Source of the DNA: an uncultured Collinsella sp.
GTDB lineage: Bacteria; Actinomycetota; Coriobacteriia; Coriobacteriales; Coriobacteriaceae
Assembly (NCBI GenBank): GCA_900540995.1
Contig: UQHO01000018.1
Span: 1 to 37,537 of the forward strand
Direction: 5' to 3'
DNA length: 37,537 nt
The notes beneath the pieces were generated by a model. The model did not search any database. It worked only from the letters and a program-made list of their open reading frames with translations, and was not told where the DNA came from. A program made the position numbers and the translations under genes. Positions 8,601 through 14,768 of the stretch are shown here, one piece after another; positions within the stretch are counted from its first letter, which is position 1; each line of letters begins with the position of its first letter.

Positions 8601-8671
8601 CCGTGACAGGTGGTGCCGGGCACCAGCAGCGCGGCAGCAGCGGCGCGCGGGTCGGTTGAGGTAGTGGGCAT
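5633..8671 (-). CDS. M16C (PreP-like/insulinase family) zinc metallopeptidase
   Basis: This 1012-residue protein has the inverted zinc motif HxxEH as HILEH (residues 80-84). The third ligand is Glu195 in VVFNEMKGALSDP. CGSAKFPVKEPF and the stretch around NAMTYPDKTIYPVAT are typical of the single-chain M16C subfamily, which includes presequence protease PreP and clostridial relatives near 970-1000 residues. These enzymes close two half-shells around unfolded peptides and degrade them. There is no signal peptide, so it is probably cytosolic and recycles peptides. The ATG at 8671 follows AAAGGAG by 7 nt; a longer open frame to 8896 lacks such a site. The gene stands alone, with its own terminator hairpin at 5580-5623. 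Confidence 0.9.
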   Translation of the reverse strand: MPTTSTDPRAAAAALLVPGTTCHGFAVERCETVPELDSDAYVLRHTASGARLLYLACDDENKAFAIGFKTPPADSTGVFHILEHSVLCGSAKFPVKEPFVDLIKSSMQTFLNAMTYPDKTIYPVATTNEQDLYNLMDVYLDAVFNPAIYTKPTIFEQEGWHYELDLPEGAEGEGDGSSASLREGTLRYNGVVFNEMKGALSDPMSVLDDAVNAALYPDTAYAHESGGDPRAIPALTYEQFLDTHARHYNPSNSYITLYGDLDVDRALAFLDERYLSQPSAASRRMDAAVAAGEDPSTLAPNPLGVQAPVTCEYKRVEMATTPENALVGLGLVLGSALDRKRTIAADILFEALLGSNEAPVKKAILAAGLGGNVVSYTAAESLQPYELIMLQNAQPGVARELRRVFQDACRDLCEHGVPRERLEAIISSNEYDLRQRDYGIADGVAIACDALSTWLYDDDAATLALKYGPVYEELRGDLDGSYFEDLLRELVLQNDHMALVELVPVDAAEGAEIAEAAELAAKRDAMTDAELADVVERTAALRAAQEAEDTPEAKATLPRLRVSDIGEARPEPPLVVDTTAPIPCLRHDIPTNRLAYAMQYFDLSCVAFEDLPYVTLLCRLLKQLPTSEHSAEELDNLLAGKLGFLSFTTEVMTQPDVDGVRPYLLVSAGALSEKIDALASLPREVWSSTLLLDADADRVRDVLTQIRIGLEQGFINNGHSAALGRAMSYSSPSAVVREQLSGVDFYLFLRDLLEHFDERLDDLRAKLTALADRIFVADDCMASFTGSDEDFDAYWDAAGDLGLGAGDGAASGTLVVPEPRDRHEAFVIPSDICFAARACDPRRLGIDVTGAWAVAANALSYDYLWNEIRVKGGAYGCGFRAAGERQTAFYTYRDPAIDPSIERVARAGEWIGSFEPDESAFEGFIVSCVSGMDAPVKPYALTKRRNTTYLAGLDPHAREERRAQMLAATPGELRSLGADVTRIAAESPTCVFGGREVIAKSNADFNVVDLLA

Positions 8672-8884
8672 ATGCAGTCTCCTTTGACGCCCCAGCGGGG
8701 GCGAATCGAGTCGAATCCACGAGAGTATACCCATATGGGGCCGCGACCCTGCGGCGAACTGGAGACGATGCAGCCGGATTGGGCATAGGTCCCGCGTGCC
8801 CGCCGCACGTGCGTGGAAAATTGGACACTCGCCAAACGAGAGTGGATATCCGGAAATCCTCGCTCGTCCATCACTCGCGTATCT

Positions 8885-9126
8885 CTCGTCTCTCATTCGT
8901 TTCTAATATGAGAGATGACAGGAAGATGAGAGAAAATTATGAGAGATAACTGAGCAGCAAAGAGACGGGCAATCATGGTATTGTCTCAATACCGATTGTT
9001 CTACCAGCAAAAATATGTATAAATGAAGCAAATGGTAGACATTCCATCTCTATCTATCTCTTATCTCTAAGCCGAGAGATAGAGAGATAAATGAGAGATA
9101 ATTACGAGAGATAACTGAGAGACGAG
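8885..9126. repeat. GAGAGATA-type repeat cluster flanking the AlbA_2 gene promoter
   Basis: A 29-bp direct repeat occurs at 8926-8954 and 9091-9119 with 27 identical positions; its core is GAGAGATAACTGAG. An 11-bp perfect inverted repeat, CTCGTCTCTCA (8885-8895) and TGAGAGACGAG (9116-9126), encloses the block. Further GAGAGAT or ATCTCT units lie at 9044-9100. Between the copies are two palindromes: GGTATTG-N3-CAATACC (8977-8993) and CTACCA-N26-TGGTAG (9001-9038). The 505-bp gap 8672-9176 is otherwise non-coding and clearly AT-richer than its surroundings. Confidence 0.8.
8996..9023 (+). promoter_or_regulatory. Candidate promoter of the AlbA_2-domain gene
   Basis: TTGTTC (8996-9001), a 16-bp spacer and TATAAA (9018-9023) form a plausible sigma-70-type promoter. 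It would give a 5' leader of about 145 nt that contains the downstream repeat copy. The upstream copy lies near -75 to -105. Confidence 0.5.
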
Positions 9127-9176
9127 GGAAATCTATCCGCGGCATTCTCCGCAGGACCGAGCGAAAGGACGTGCAG

Positions 9177-10643
9177 ATGAACGAAAACGAGCTGACCGGT
9201 CTGCTTGAGTCTTTAAGGCGTATGGGCTCGGATGATCTTAACGTCGAAGTGAAGGAGAGCGCCACGACGCTTTCCCGCGACGTATGGGAAACGGTGAGCG
9301 CATTCGCGAACACTGCCGGCGGAATCATCGTGCTCGGAGTGAGTGAGCGCGCAGGTTTTGTCCCGGTTGAGAACTTCGAGACCGAGAAAGTGCTCAACCA
9401 ATTTGTGTCAGGCATGGGTGATGCGGGCGGTCGAGGAAAGCTGGCCAATCCGCCTAAATACACGATCGAGCGAGTGGAGCTTCAGGGCGTCATCGTTCTC
9501 GTCATTACGATTGAGGAGCTCGATCCGTCGAGCAAGCCCTGCTATGTCATAGAGCGGGGCGCCCAGGGCGGCAGCTACAAGCGCATCGATGACAAAGATG
9601 TGCCGCTTTCATCGACTGAGGTGCTCGCATTGGCGTCATACGGTCGAGCGACTCCGAGCGATCGCGACGCGGTGGCGGGTGCGGGCGCGGACAATCTCGA
9701 CGAGACGCTGGTCGACCGTACGATAGATCGGGCTTTCTCGTTGACGCCCCGGGCAATGCGCGGCGCGCCGGACAAACAAACGAAGCTGGAGCGCCTAAAT
9801 ATCCTTGATTCCCAGGGCAATGTCACCAAGGCTGGACTCCTAGTTGTGGGCACCTACCCTCAGCAGTTCTATCCCAAGCTCTTCATTGACGTGGCTGTCC
9901 ATGCGGGAACTCAGAAGGGCATGGCGGGGTCGCTGAGGTTCATGGACCGCACAATCTGTGAGGGAACGTTGGGCGAGATGATCTCGGATGCCGTCGTAGC
10001 CGTCGCCAAGAATTTGCGGCGAACCTCGACCGTCCAAGGCGTCTCGCGTGTCGACTCGCTTGAGATTCCCGAGGAGGTTCTGCGCGAGGCAATCGCCAAC
10101 GCCGTAATCCATCGAGAATACGGGGATCGGTTCTGTGGACAATCGATTGCCGTCGACGTCTTTGACGATCGTGTCGAGGTGACGAATCCTGGCGGCCTTT
10201 ACGGGGGAAAGACTCGCGAGAACTTGTTTGACGGCAGCTCCCGATGCCGTAACGCGACGCTTGTGAAGCTCATGTCGATTGTCCCGCTGCCGGATGGCGC
10301 AGGTTCGCCGGCTGAGGGCAATGGCTCGGGCATCCCGATGATGATCGATGCCATGCGCGCGCATGGTCTGGCCGAGCCCCTGTTCTGCCCGGGGTTCGAT
10401 CGGTTCAAGGTCGTACTTTACCGTTCAAAGATCGAGCCGGTCGATCATGGCGGGGGCTTAATTGTGACGGCACTCAAACACTACGGCGAGCTGGGGACGC
10501 GCGAGCTGGCAGAGCGCACAGGGCTCACAATTTCCCAGGTTAGGTCGCGCGTCAACGCGCTCATTGCTCAAGGCGAGCTTGAGCCCACGGCGCCGGCGAC
10601 GAGCCGCAACCGCAAGTATCGACTGTCGGAGCGCGTGGGATAG
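9177..10643 (+). CDS. AlbA_2 (Schlafen-like) domain, ATPase-like domain and winged-helix protein; putative regulator
   Basis: The 488-residue protein has three parts. The N-terminal AlbA_2 domain (about 15-140) contains LNVEVKESA and AFANTAGGIIVLGV. A HATPase_c_4-like domain (about 290-400) contains REAIANAVIHREYGD and VEVTNPGGLYGG. The C-terminal winged helix (about 430-488) contains GTRELAERTGLTISQVRSRV. This is the COG2865 architecture, often annotated as ATP-binding protein or transcriptional regulator; some relatives sit in defence or stress loci, but the biochemical role is largely unknown. The ATG at 9177 is chosen because AAAGGA lies 7 nt upstream; the GTG at 9171 is too close to it. 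The repeats around its promoter suggest autoregulation (inference). Composition is slightly AT-richer than the core genes, which fits acquisition by transfer. Confidence 0.8.
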   Translation: MNENELTGLLESLRRMGSDDLNVEVKESATTLSRDVWETVSAFANTAGGIIVLGVSERAGFVPVENFETEKVLNQFVSGMGDAGGRGKLANPPKYTIERVELQGVIVLVITIEELDPSSKPCYVIERGAQGGSYKRIDDKDVPLSSTEVLALASYGRATPSDRDAVAGAGADNLDETLVDRTIDRAFSLTPRAMRGAPDKQTKLERLNILDSQGNVTKAGLLVVGTYPQQFYPKLFIDVAVHAGTQKGMAGSLRFMDRTICEGTLGEMISDAVVAVAKNLRRTSTVQGVSRVDSLEIPEEVLREAIANAVIHREYGDRFCGQSIAVDVFDDRVEVTNPGGLYGGKTRENLFDGSSRCRNATLVKLMSIVPLPDGAGSPAEGNGSGIPMMIDAMRAHGLAEPLFCPGFDRFKVVLYRSKIEPVDHGGGLIVTALKHYGELGTRELAERTGLTISQVRSRVNALIAQGELEPTAPATSRNRKYRLSERVG

Positions 10644-10648
10644 ATGCG

Positions 10649-10697
10649 TTAGTGGACGAGGCGACCCAATAATCGACCCTCGATTGGCGTCCATTAA
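10649..10697. other. Nested hairpin between convergent genes, possible terminator
   Basis: TTAGTGGACG (10649-10658) pairs with CGTCCATTAA (10688-10697) with one G-U. Inside, AATCGA-CCC-TCGATT (10671-10685) forms a second stem. There is no clear U tract on either strand, so termination is only a possibility. Confidence 0.45.
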
Positions 10698-10743
10698 GGT
10701 AAAGCGGTTGTTGCCCAGTCGACGGTGATGCTAAAGACTCGGC

Positions 10744-11235
10744 TTACGCCGGCATGGCCCCGAACCCGTCCATCAAGAACAGCCTAAGAACCAGCTTGAT
10801 GACATATCCCGGTTTGACTTCAGCAGCGTCAAAGACGTGGCGCTCGGCGAGCTCGCTGCAGTATGCATAGATGTCGCGGATAAGGTCCGCGCCCGAAAGC
10901 GTAAACATGTAGCCTGCGTCCGAAAGCGCATTGGGCGCGGCAGGCAATTTGGTCATGCGACAGAACGTTTGCAGGTCGGGCGCCATAACGTTCTGGTAGT
11001 CGAGGGGGCCGTTGGCATCCTGCGCGGCAAGCTCCAATTGGCGCACAAAATCCAGCGCCGCCGCTAACACAAAGCTCGGCGTAGGCGCATTGACGTCCTG
11101 AGTGGTCGCCACAAGCCTGCCCGCCGCCTGCGTGACAAGCCAAGCGACCTCGCGCTGGCAACGCACGGCCTTGCGCGTAACCGGCTTGATGGACGAAGAA
11201 GAAACGCTTCCCTTAGGCGGATTCGAAACAGCCAC
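10744..11235 (-). CDS. Uncharacterised protein, 163 residues
   Basis: I do not recognise this family. The protein is soluble with no signal peptide or membrane segment. It starts with a Ser/Lys-rich tail, followed by mostly helical sequence (VAWLVTQAAGRLVATTQ, SFVLAAALDFVRQLELAA, LIRDIYAYCSELAERHVF). The C-terminus VIKLVLRLFLMDGFGAMPA is amphipathic. The GTG start at 11235 is supported by GGGAGG 5 nt upstream. The helical pattern with a conserved-looking acidic segment would fit a protein-protein adaptor, but no function can be assigned. It is divergent from the next gene with only 11 bp between start codons, so their promoters must overlap the opposite coding sequences or lie inside them. 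Confidence 0.65.
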   Translation of the reverse strand: MAVSNPPKGSVSSSSIKPVTRKAVRCQREVAWLVTQAAGRLVATTQDVNAPTPSFVLAAALDFVRQLELAAQDANGPLDYQNVMAPDLQTFCRMTKLPAAPNALSDAGYMFTLSGADLIRDIYAYCSELAERHVFDAAEVKPGYVIKLVLRLFLMDGFGAMPA

Positions 11236-11246
11236 AAGAACCTCCC

Positions 11247-11663
11247 ATGAACGACCCGGCCCAACAAGCCCGGATGAAACACGTGCTACATCAGTATACA
11301 GGGGAGTGGGGCAGCGGGGTACAAGCGCGCCAGCGGCAAACCGAGAGCATCAACGATGTGCCTCCGCTCTATTTGGACGATGGTACGTGGGTCATTAAGT
11401 ACTCGGTTCAAGCGCCGGGTACCGTTGGTTTTCGAGACCAGAATTACAACCGTAAAATGCTCAACTGCATGGAATGTGGCGTTCCAGTCGGAGTCATATT
11501 TGCAACCGAGGTGGGCTACAAGGTGCTCGGCCTTGCGTTTGTTGAACGGTTCGAGCCCGAAAACGGATGGTTTGGACCCAATACGGTGTTTCTTGAGGCC
11601 CATCGCATTGAGTTCGATCGCTCGGAAAAGAAGCGTGAAAAGGCGGGGCTTCTGCCGTATTAG
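11247..11663 (+). CDS. Small protein with a PUA/SRA-like module
   Basis: The 138-residue protein has a C-terminal module, YNRKMLNCMECGVPVGVIFA then YKVLGLAFVERFEPENGWF. It resembles the PUA/SRA-like (YDG-type) sensor domain found ahead of HNH nucleases in modification-dependent restriction enzymes, where the pattern is a variable loop, G-V-P-V-G-V-F, then Y-x-V-L-G-L-A. No nuclease domain follows; the protein ends 24 residues after the module. It may be a stand-alone reader of modified DNA or RNA, or a relic of a restriction enzyme. The ATG at 11247 has no good Shine-Dalgarno, and the divergent gene's own site lies directly beside it. ATG 11274 is an alternative start. The assignment rests on pattern memory, not on an alignment. 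Confidence 0.55.
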   Translation: MNDPAQQARMKHVLHQYTGEWGSGVQARQRQTESINDVPPLYLDDGTWVIKYSVQAPGTVGFRDQNYNRKMLNCMECGVPVGVIFATEVGYKVLGLAFVERFEPENGWFGPNTVFLEAHRIEFDRSEKKREKAGLLPY

Positions 11664-11785
11664 CGTATTTGGCTTTGGCGGTCTTTTACGATCGTGTTGT
11701 TTGATCGGATCGCGTGGCGATGCAATCTCGCGCGCACTTGCTGGTGCATGCTCTTCCTGGTTTGAATAACGGGAAGGGAGCGAGC

Positions 11786-12070
11786 GTGAGCTGGCGAGGC
11801 GATATCGTGATGGGGAAGTACGGAAAACTGCCGCGTGCCCTTATCGACAACAATATGTTTCCGGGCGTAGAAGTTGATTGCGGGTCGTTTGCTGTCACCT
11901 GCCCTTGCTGCGGCTCGCAAATACCGTGTCTCGACATTCGGTTCATCGATGCGCGTGACAGACTCAGCGACGAAGTGAGAAAACAGACAGGCGTTCATAT
12001 GCCGGTGTATCCGGAGAAATGCCCTGTTTGTGGCCTCGATATCGTGTATGACGCCGGCGACGAGGGATAG
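11786..12070 (+). CDS. Small zinc-ribbon protein, 94 residues
   Basis: Two CxxC pairs (TCPCCGSQIPC and KCPVCGLDIVYDAG) about 45 residues apart should bind one zinc ion as a split ribbon. The N-terminus SWRGDIVMGKYGKLPRALID is unlike known families to me. The GTG start at 11786 is chosen because AAGGGAG lies 5 nt upstream; a frame extended to 11714 has no such site. Small zinc ribbons of this kind bind nucleic acid or act as adaptors, but no role can be assigned. It follows the PUA/SRA-like gene in the same direction after 122 bp and converges on the DUF5710 gene. Confidence 0.6.
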   Translation: MSWRGDIVMGKYGKLPRALIDNNMFPGVEVDCGSFAVTCPCCGSQIPCLDIRFIDARDRLSDEVRKQTGVHMPVYPEKCPVCGLDIVYDAGDEG

Positions 12071-12108
12071 GTGATGCGGAGGAGCTGGCTGTGAAGGCAT
12101 CTTCGTCT

Positions 12109-12795
12109 CTACAAATAAACCCCCTCACCGAGTTGCCTGTGGAACTCGGCGTGATGGTCGCGTGCCCAGGTAAAGAGCGCTTGGTCAAAGTCGGTGCGCG
12201 TGGCCGGGACGCCAAAGACGCCGGCAACTTCGACGCGCACAAACTCCAGTGCCGGCAGCTTGTTGATGGCAGTGAGGGCAAACGGGGACGAGGGCTCCTC
12301 GAACAGATAGCGGCTGCCTTGCAGCGCGTCGCAACTGGTGCACGTGTTGCCGAGCGACGGGGCTTTGGAAGCTCGCGCTCCTACGGGCTTGTAGCCGCAG
12401 CGCTTATGAAGGTAGTCGCGGATCTCGCCCGGCACGCAGCCAAGAGCGGGCACGATGGCGAGTGCGTTGGCTCTGGCCGTGTCGATGGCAATGTGCCCGG
12501 CTTCGTTGGGCGCGTGCGCGATGGCGATGCTCTCGTCGTTATCGGTTCGATAGGGAATGCCGAAGGCCGCGACCGAGGTCTCTTTGTGACACTTCCAGCA
12601 TTCGCGCTTGCCCAGTACTAGATATATATACGGCGCCGAGGGGTCGGATCGGTCAACACCGGGCAGCCACTCGGCAAAGGGCTCGGGGTTGACGCCGCTG
12701 GGTACATACCAGACCTTCTTGGTCCGGTCCCATTTGGCACCCAGTGCCTTGGCTTCTTCTTTGTGCGAAAAGGGGACATCGAGCTCGGTGCGCAT
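12109..12795 (-). CDS. DUF5710-domain protein with two zinc-binding CxxC motifs
   Basis: The 228-residue protein begins with a DUF5710 module (residues 1-35: LDVPFSHKEEAKALGAKWDR then KKVWYVPSG), a short fold also found in DNA primase-like and plasmid or phage proteins. The middle and C-terminal parts contain CWKC and CTSC, which could form one zinc site, and RDYLHKRCGYKP. The ATG at 12795 has AGGAG 5 nt upstream; an extension to 12960 has none. DUF5710 is thought to bind nucleic acid or nucleotides, but its function is not established. Together with its neighbours it makes a block of small, poorly known genes between 10.7 and 12.8 kb. Confidence 0.65.
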   Translation of the reverse strand: MRTELDVPFSHKEEAKALGAKWDRTKKVWYVPSGVNPEPFAEWLPGVDRSDPSAPYIYLVLGKRECWKCHKETSVAAFGIPYRTDNDESIAIAHAPNEAGHIAIDTARANALAIVPALGCVPGEIRDYLHKRCGYKPVGARASKAPSLGNTCTSCDALQGSRYLFEEPSSPFALTAINKLPALEFVRVEVAGVFGVPATRTDFDQALFTWARDHHAEFHRQLGEGVYL

Positions 12796-13188
12796 GGCGG
12801 CTCCTTGGTGCTGCAGGTGCAAGTGGCTCAAGGATACCGCAGGGCGCAGACATCGCGGCGTTTTGCTGAGAAGTTGCGGTGCGGACTGATTGGTTATGCC
12901 GATGGATAGATTGGCAAGTAGATGGTCGGCTTTTGGCCAGTTGGGCGGCAACCTTGCCAAAAGCTTGGCGGATTGCGGTTAAGACGCCGGCGAATGAGCA
13001 CTTTGGACGCACCACGGCGAAAAGCCGCCGGTCGTTTACCGGAAACTTAACAGGACCGCCGGCCGCCGGCGTGCGTGCTATCTTCGCGCCATGAGGTACT
13101 TTATCGTTTCACATAACGCCGCATTGGCGCTGTTGGCGCACATTTGGGCGGTTGGAACCGCCAGCAGATTTGGCGACATAAAACAAAA
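12796..13188. other. Non-coding stretch upstream of the DUF5710 gene
   Basis: I see no supported gene in these 393 bases. TTGGCAAG (12911-12918) is inverted at 12953-12960. A GC-rich palindromic run lies near 13050-13070, and GGCGGTT/AACCGCC (13147-13162) forms a tight hairpin. The left end presumably carries the DUF5710 gene promoter, but no convincing -35/-10 pair is seen. Confidence 0.4.
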
Positions 13189-13216
13189 CAGCCCAGAGGA
13201 TATAGCCTCTGGGCTG
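13189..13216 (-). terminator. Intrinsic terminator of the tRNA-Val gene
   Basis: An 11-bp perfect stem (13189-13199 with 13206-13216) is followed on the minus strand by TTTTGTTTTA. It ends 9 bp beyond the tRNA 3' end. Confidence 0.9.
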
Positions 13217-13224
13217 CGAACATT

Positions 13225-13299
13225 TGGTGGGCGTTAGAAGATTTGAACTTCTGACCTCTTCCGTGTCAGGGAAGCGCTCTCCCCCTGAGCTAAACGCCC
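13225..13299 (-). tRNA. tRNA-Val, anticodon GAC
   Basis: Read on the minus strand the sequence folds as a 75-nt tRNA with CCA encoded. The acceptor stem is GGGCGTT/AACGCCC, and the D-arm contains TAGCTCAGGGGGAGAGC. The anticodon stem CTTCC/GGAAG closes a 7-nt loop CTGACAC, giving anticodon GAC (valine codons GUC/GUU). The T-arm contains AGTTCAAATC. A promoter at 13329-13357 and a terminator at 13189-13216 make it a single-gene unit. Confidence 0.96.
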
Positions 13300-13328
13300 G
13301 ATCAAGGGTGCGCAAGCGCGCAAGGGAT

Positions 13329-13357
13329 AATATAACGGAGCCTGAACTCGGTGGCAA
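13329..13357 (-). promoter_or_regulatory. Promoter of tRNA-Val
   Basis: On the minus strand TTGCCA (13357-13352), a 17-bp spacer and TATATT (13334-13329) form a good promoter about 30 bp upstream of the tRNA 5' end. Confidence 0.7.
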
Positions 13358-13596
13358 GAACATTTTTAAAAATCGCTTACATTGTGGAATTGTGGAATTC
13401 GGGGGCTTTGTCGTATCCATTTCAAAAGAGCCTGCTGCCGCGATTTGGCTGTCGCATAATGCAAGGCCATTGCGGTATCGAGCTATGGAAAGACGCCTGC
13501 GGAATTGTCCTACCGATAAGCGGACAAGCCTCCAGCTGGTGCCTTCGCCGTGGTAAGGTAAGCCGAATTGTTTCCAGGCTGTTTCGGGGGAGTGGA

Positions 13597-14619
13597 ATGA
13601 GCAAAGAGTGTGTCGAGCAGGTCGAAGGCGCAGGGGCTTCGGTGCCGATGACCGATATATCGAACATTGATGTGCCCGAGGGCACCGACGAGCTCAGCCG
13701 TAGCACCCGCCGCGCCTGGCGCGAGCGCCTGAACAGCGCTTCGACGCACAAGATGATCACGGGCGTCTTGGCTACGCTGGTGGGCGGTTCGTTTTGGGGC
13801 TTCTCGGGCACCAGCGCGAGCTTTCTGTTCGATACCTACCACGTCGACACCTTGTGGCTTATGAGCGTGCGTCAGATTCTCGCCGGTCTACTCTTTATGG
13901 CCGTGGTTGTTACGCGCGACCGCGAGCGCCTGATTAAGCTCTGGACCACACCCGCCGATCGCAAGCAGCTGCTGCTCTTTACCGTCTTTGGCCTGCTGTT
14001 CAACCAGTTTTGCTATCTTTCGGCCGTGCGCCTGACGAACGCCGGAACCGCGACGGTGCTCCAGTGCCTGCAGCTCGTTATCATCATGGGCTACACCTGC
14101 GCTATCGATTGCCGCATGCCGCGTACTCGCGAAGTCATCGGCATTGGCCTGGCTCTGGGTGGAACCTTTTTAATCGCCACCGGCGGCGACCCCACCAGCC
14201 TGAATATCTCGCCGCTTGGCCTGGCAGCAGGTCTTATGTGTGCGGTCAGCGCCGCGTGTATGGCGGTGATTCCCGCCAAGATCCTGCCCGAATACGGCAG
14301 CCCCATCGTCACGGGCTCGGCAATGCTCACGGCGGGCGTGGTCTCGTGCGTCTTCGTGCAGCCCTGGGCGCATATGCCGGCGCTCGACGCTGCCGGCATC
14401 GAGGCGCTCGCGGTGTTCGTGGTTATCGGCTCGTTTTTTGCTTACATGCTCTATATGCAGGGCGTTAAGGACATCGGCTCGGTGCGCGCGAGCCTCATCG
14501 GAACTGTGGAGCCCGTCTCGGCGACCATCACCAGCGCCGTTATGCTGGGCACGGTGTTTTTGCCGACCGACCTTATCGGCTTTGCCATGATCATCGTGAT
14601 GATGTTCCTCACGGTGTAG
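13597..14619 (+). CDS. EamA/DMT-superfamily membrane transporter
   Basis: The 340-residue protein has a polar N-terminal tail of about 50 residues. About ten hydrophobic segments follow in two EamA repeats; the first repeat starts near GVLATLVGGSFWGFSGTSASF and the second near ISPLGLAAGLMCAVSAACMA. The glycine-rich first helix and ASLIGTVEPVSATITSAVML near the end of repeat two are family hallmarks. EamA proteins export metabolites such as amino acids across the cytoplasmic membrane; the substrate cannot be read from sequence. The ATG at 13597 is chosen because GGGGGAG lies about 6 nt upstream; an open frame reaching 13351 has no such site. The 297-bp gap before it holds the tRNA-Val promoter on the other strand and presumably its own promoter. 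Confidence 0.85.
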   Translation: MSKECVEQVEGAGASVPMTDISNIDVPEGTDELSRSTRRAWRERLNSASTHKMITGVLATLVGGSFWGFSGTSASFLFDTYHVDTLWLMSVRQILAGLLFMAVVVTRDRERLIKLWTTPADRKQLLLFTVFGLLFNQFCYLSAVRLTNAGTATVLQCLQLVIIMGYTCAIDCRMPRTREVIGIGLALGGTFLIATGGDPTSLNISPLGLAAGLMCAVSAACMAVIPAKILPEYGSPIVTGSAMLTAGVVSCVFVQPWAHMPALDAAGIEALAVFVVIGSFFAYMLYMQGVKDIGSVRASLIGTVEPVSATITSAVMLGTVFLPTDLIGFAMIIVMMFLTV

Positions 14620-14768
14620 CTGGTGCCGCTGCCAAGACGGAAAAGGTGTTGTGCCGCATTTTCGCCAATTGATGTCCGTGTCTGGAGTTTAGCTGTCGAT
14701 GCTCAAAATGCCATAAACTAGTAACGTTATGGACTTTTTCATTGCGACTCAATTGCGAGGATTTCTTT

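Noticed and set aside
8885..9126. CRISPR array
   Set aside because: The repeats are only two long copies with irregular spacing and inverted units; no regular spacers and no cas genes are present.
13092..13238. Short + strand frame (48 codons) before tRNA-Val
   Set aside because: It runs through the tRNA terminator and into the tRNA gene, and has no Shine-Dalgarno.
13225..13299. tRNA-Val as an attachment site of an integrated element
   Set aside because: I found no second copy of the tRNA 3' end to the left and no integrase gene, so the idea stays unproven.
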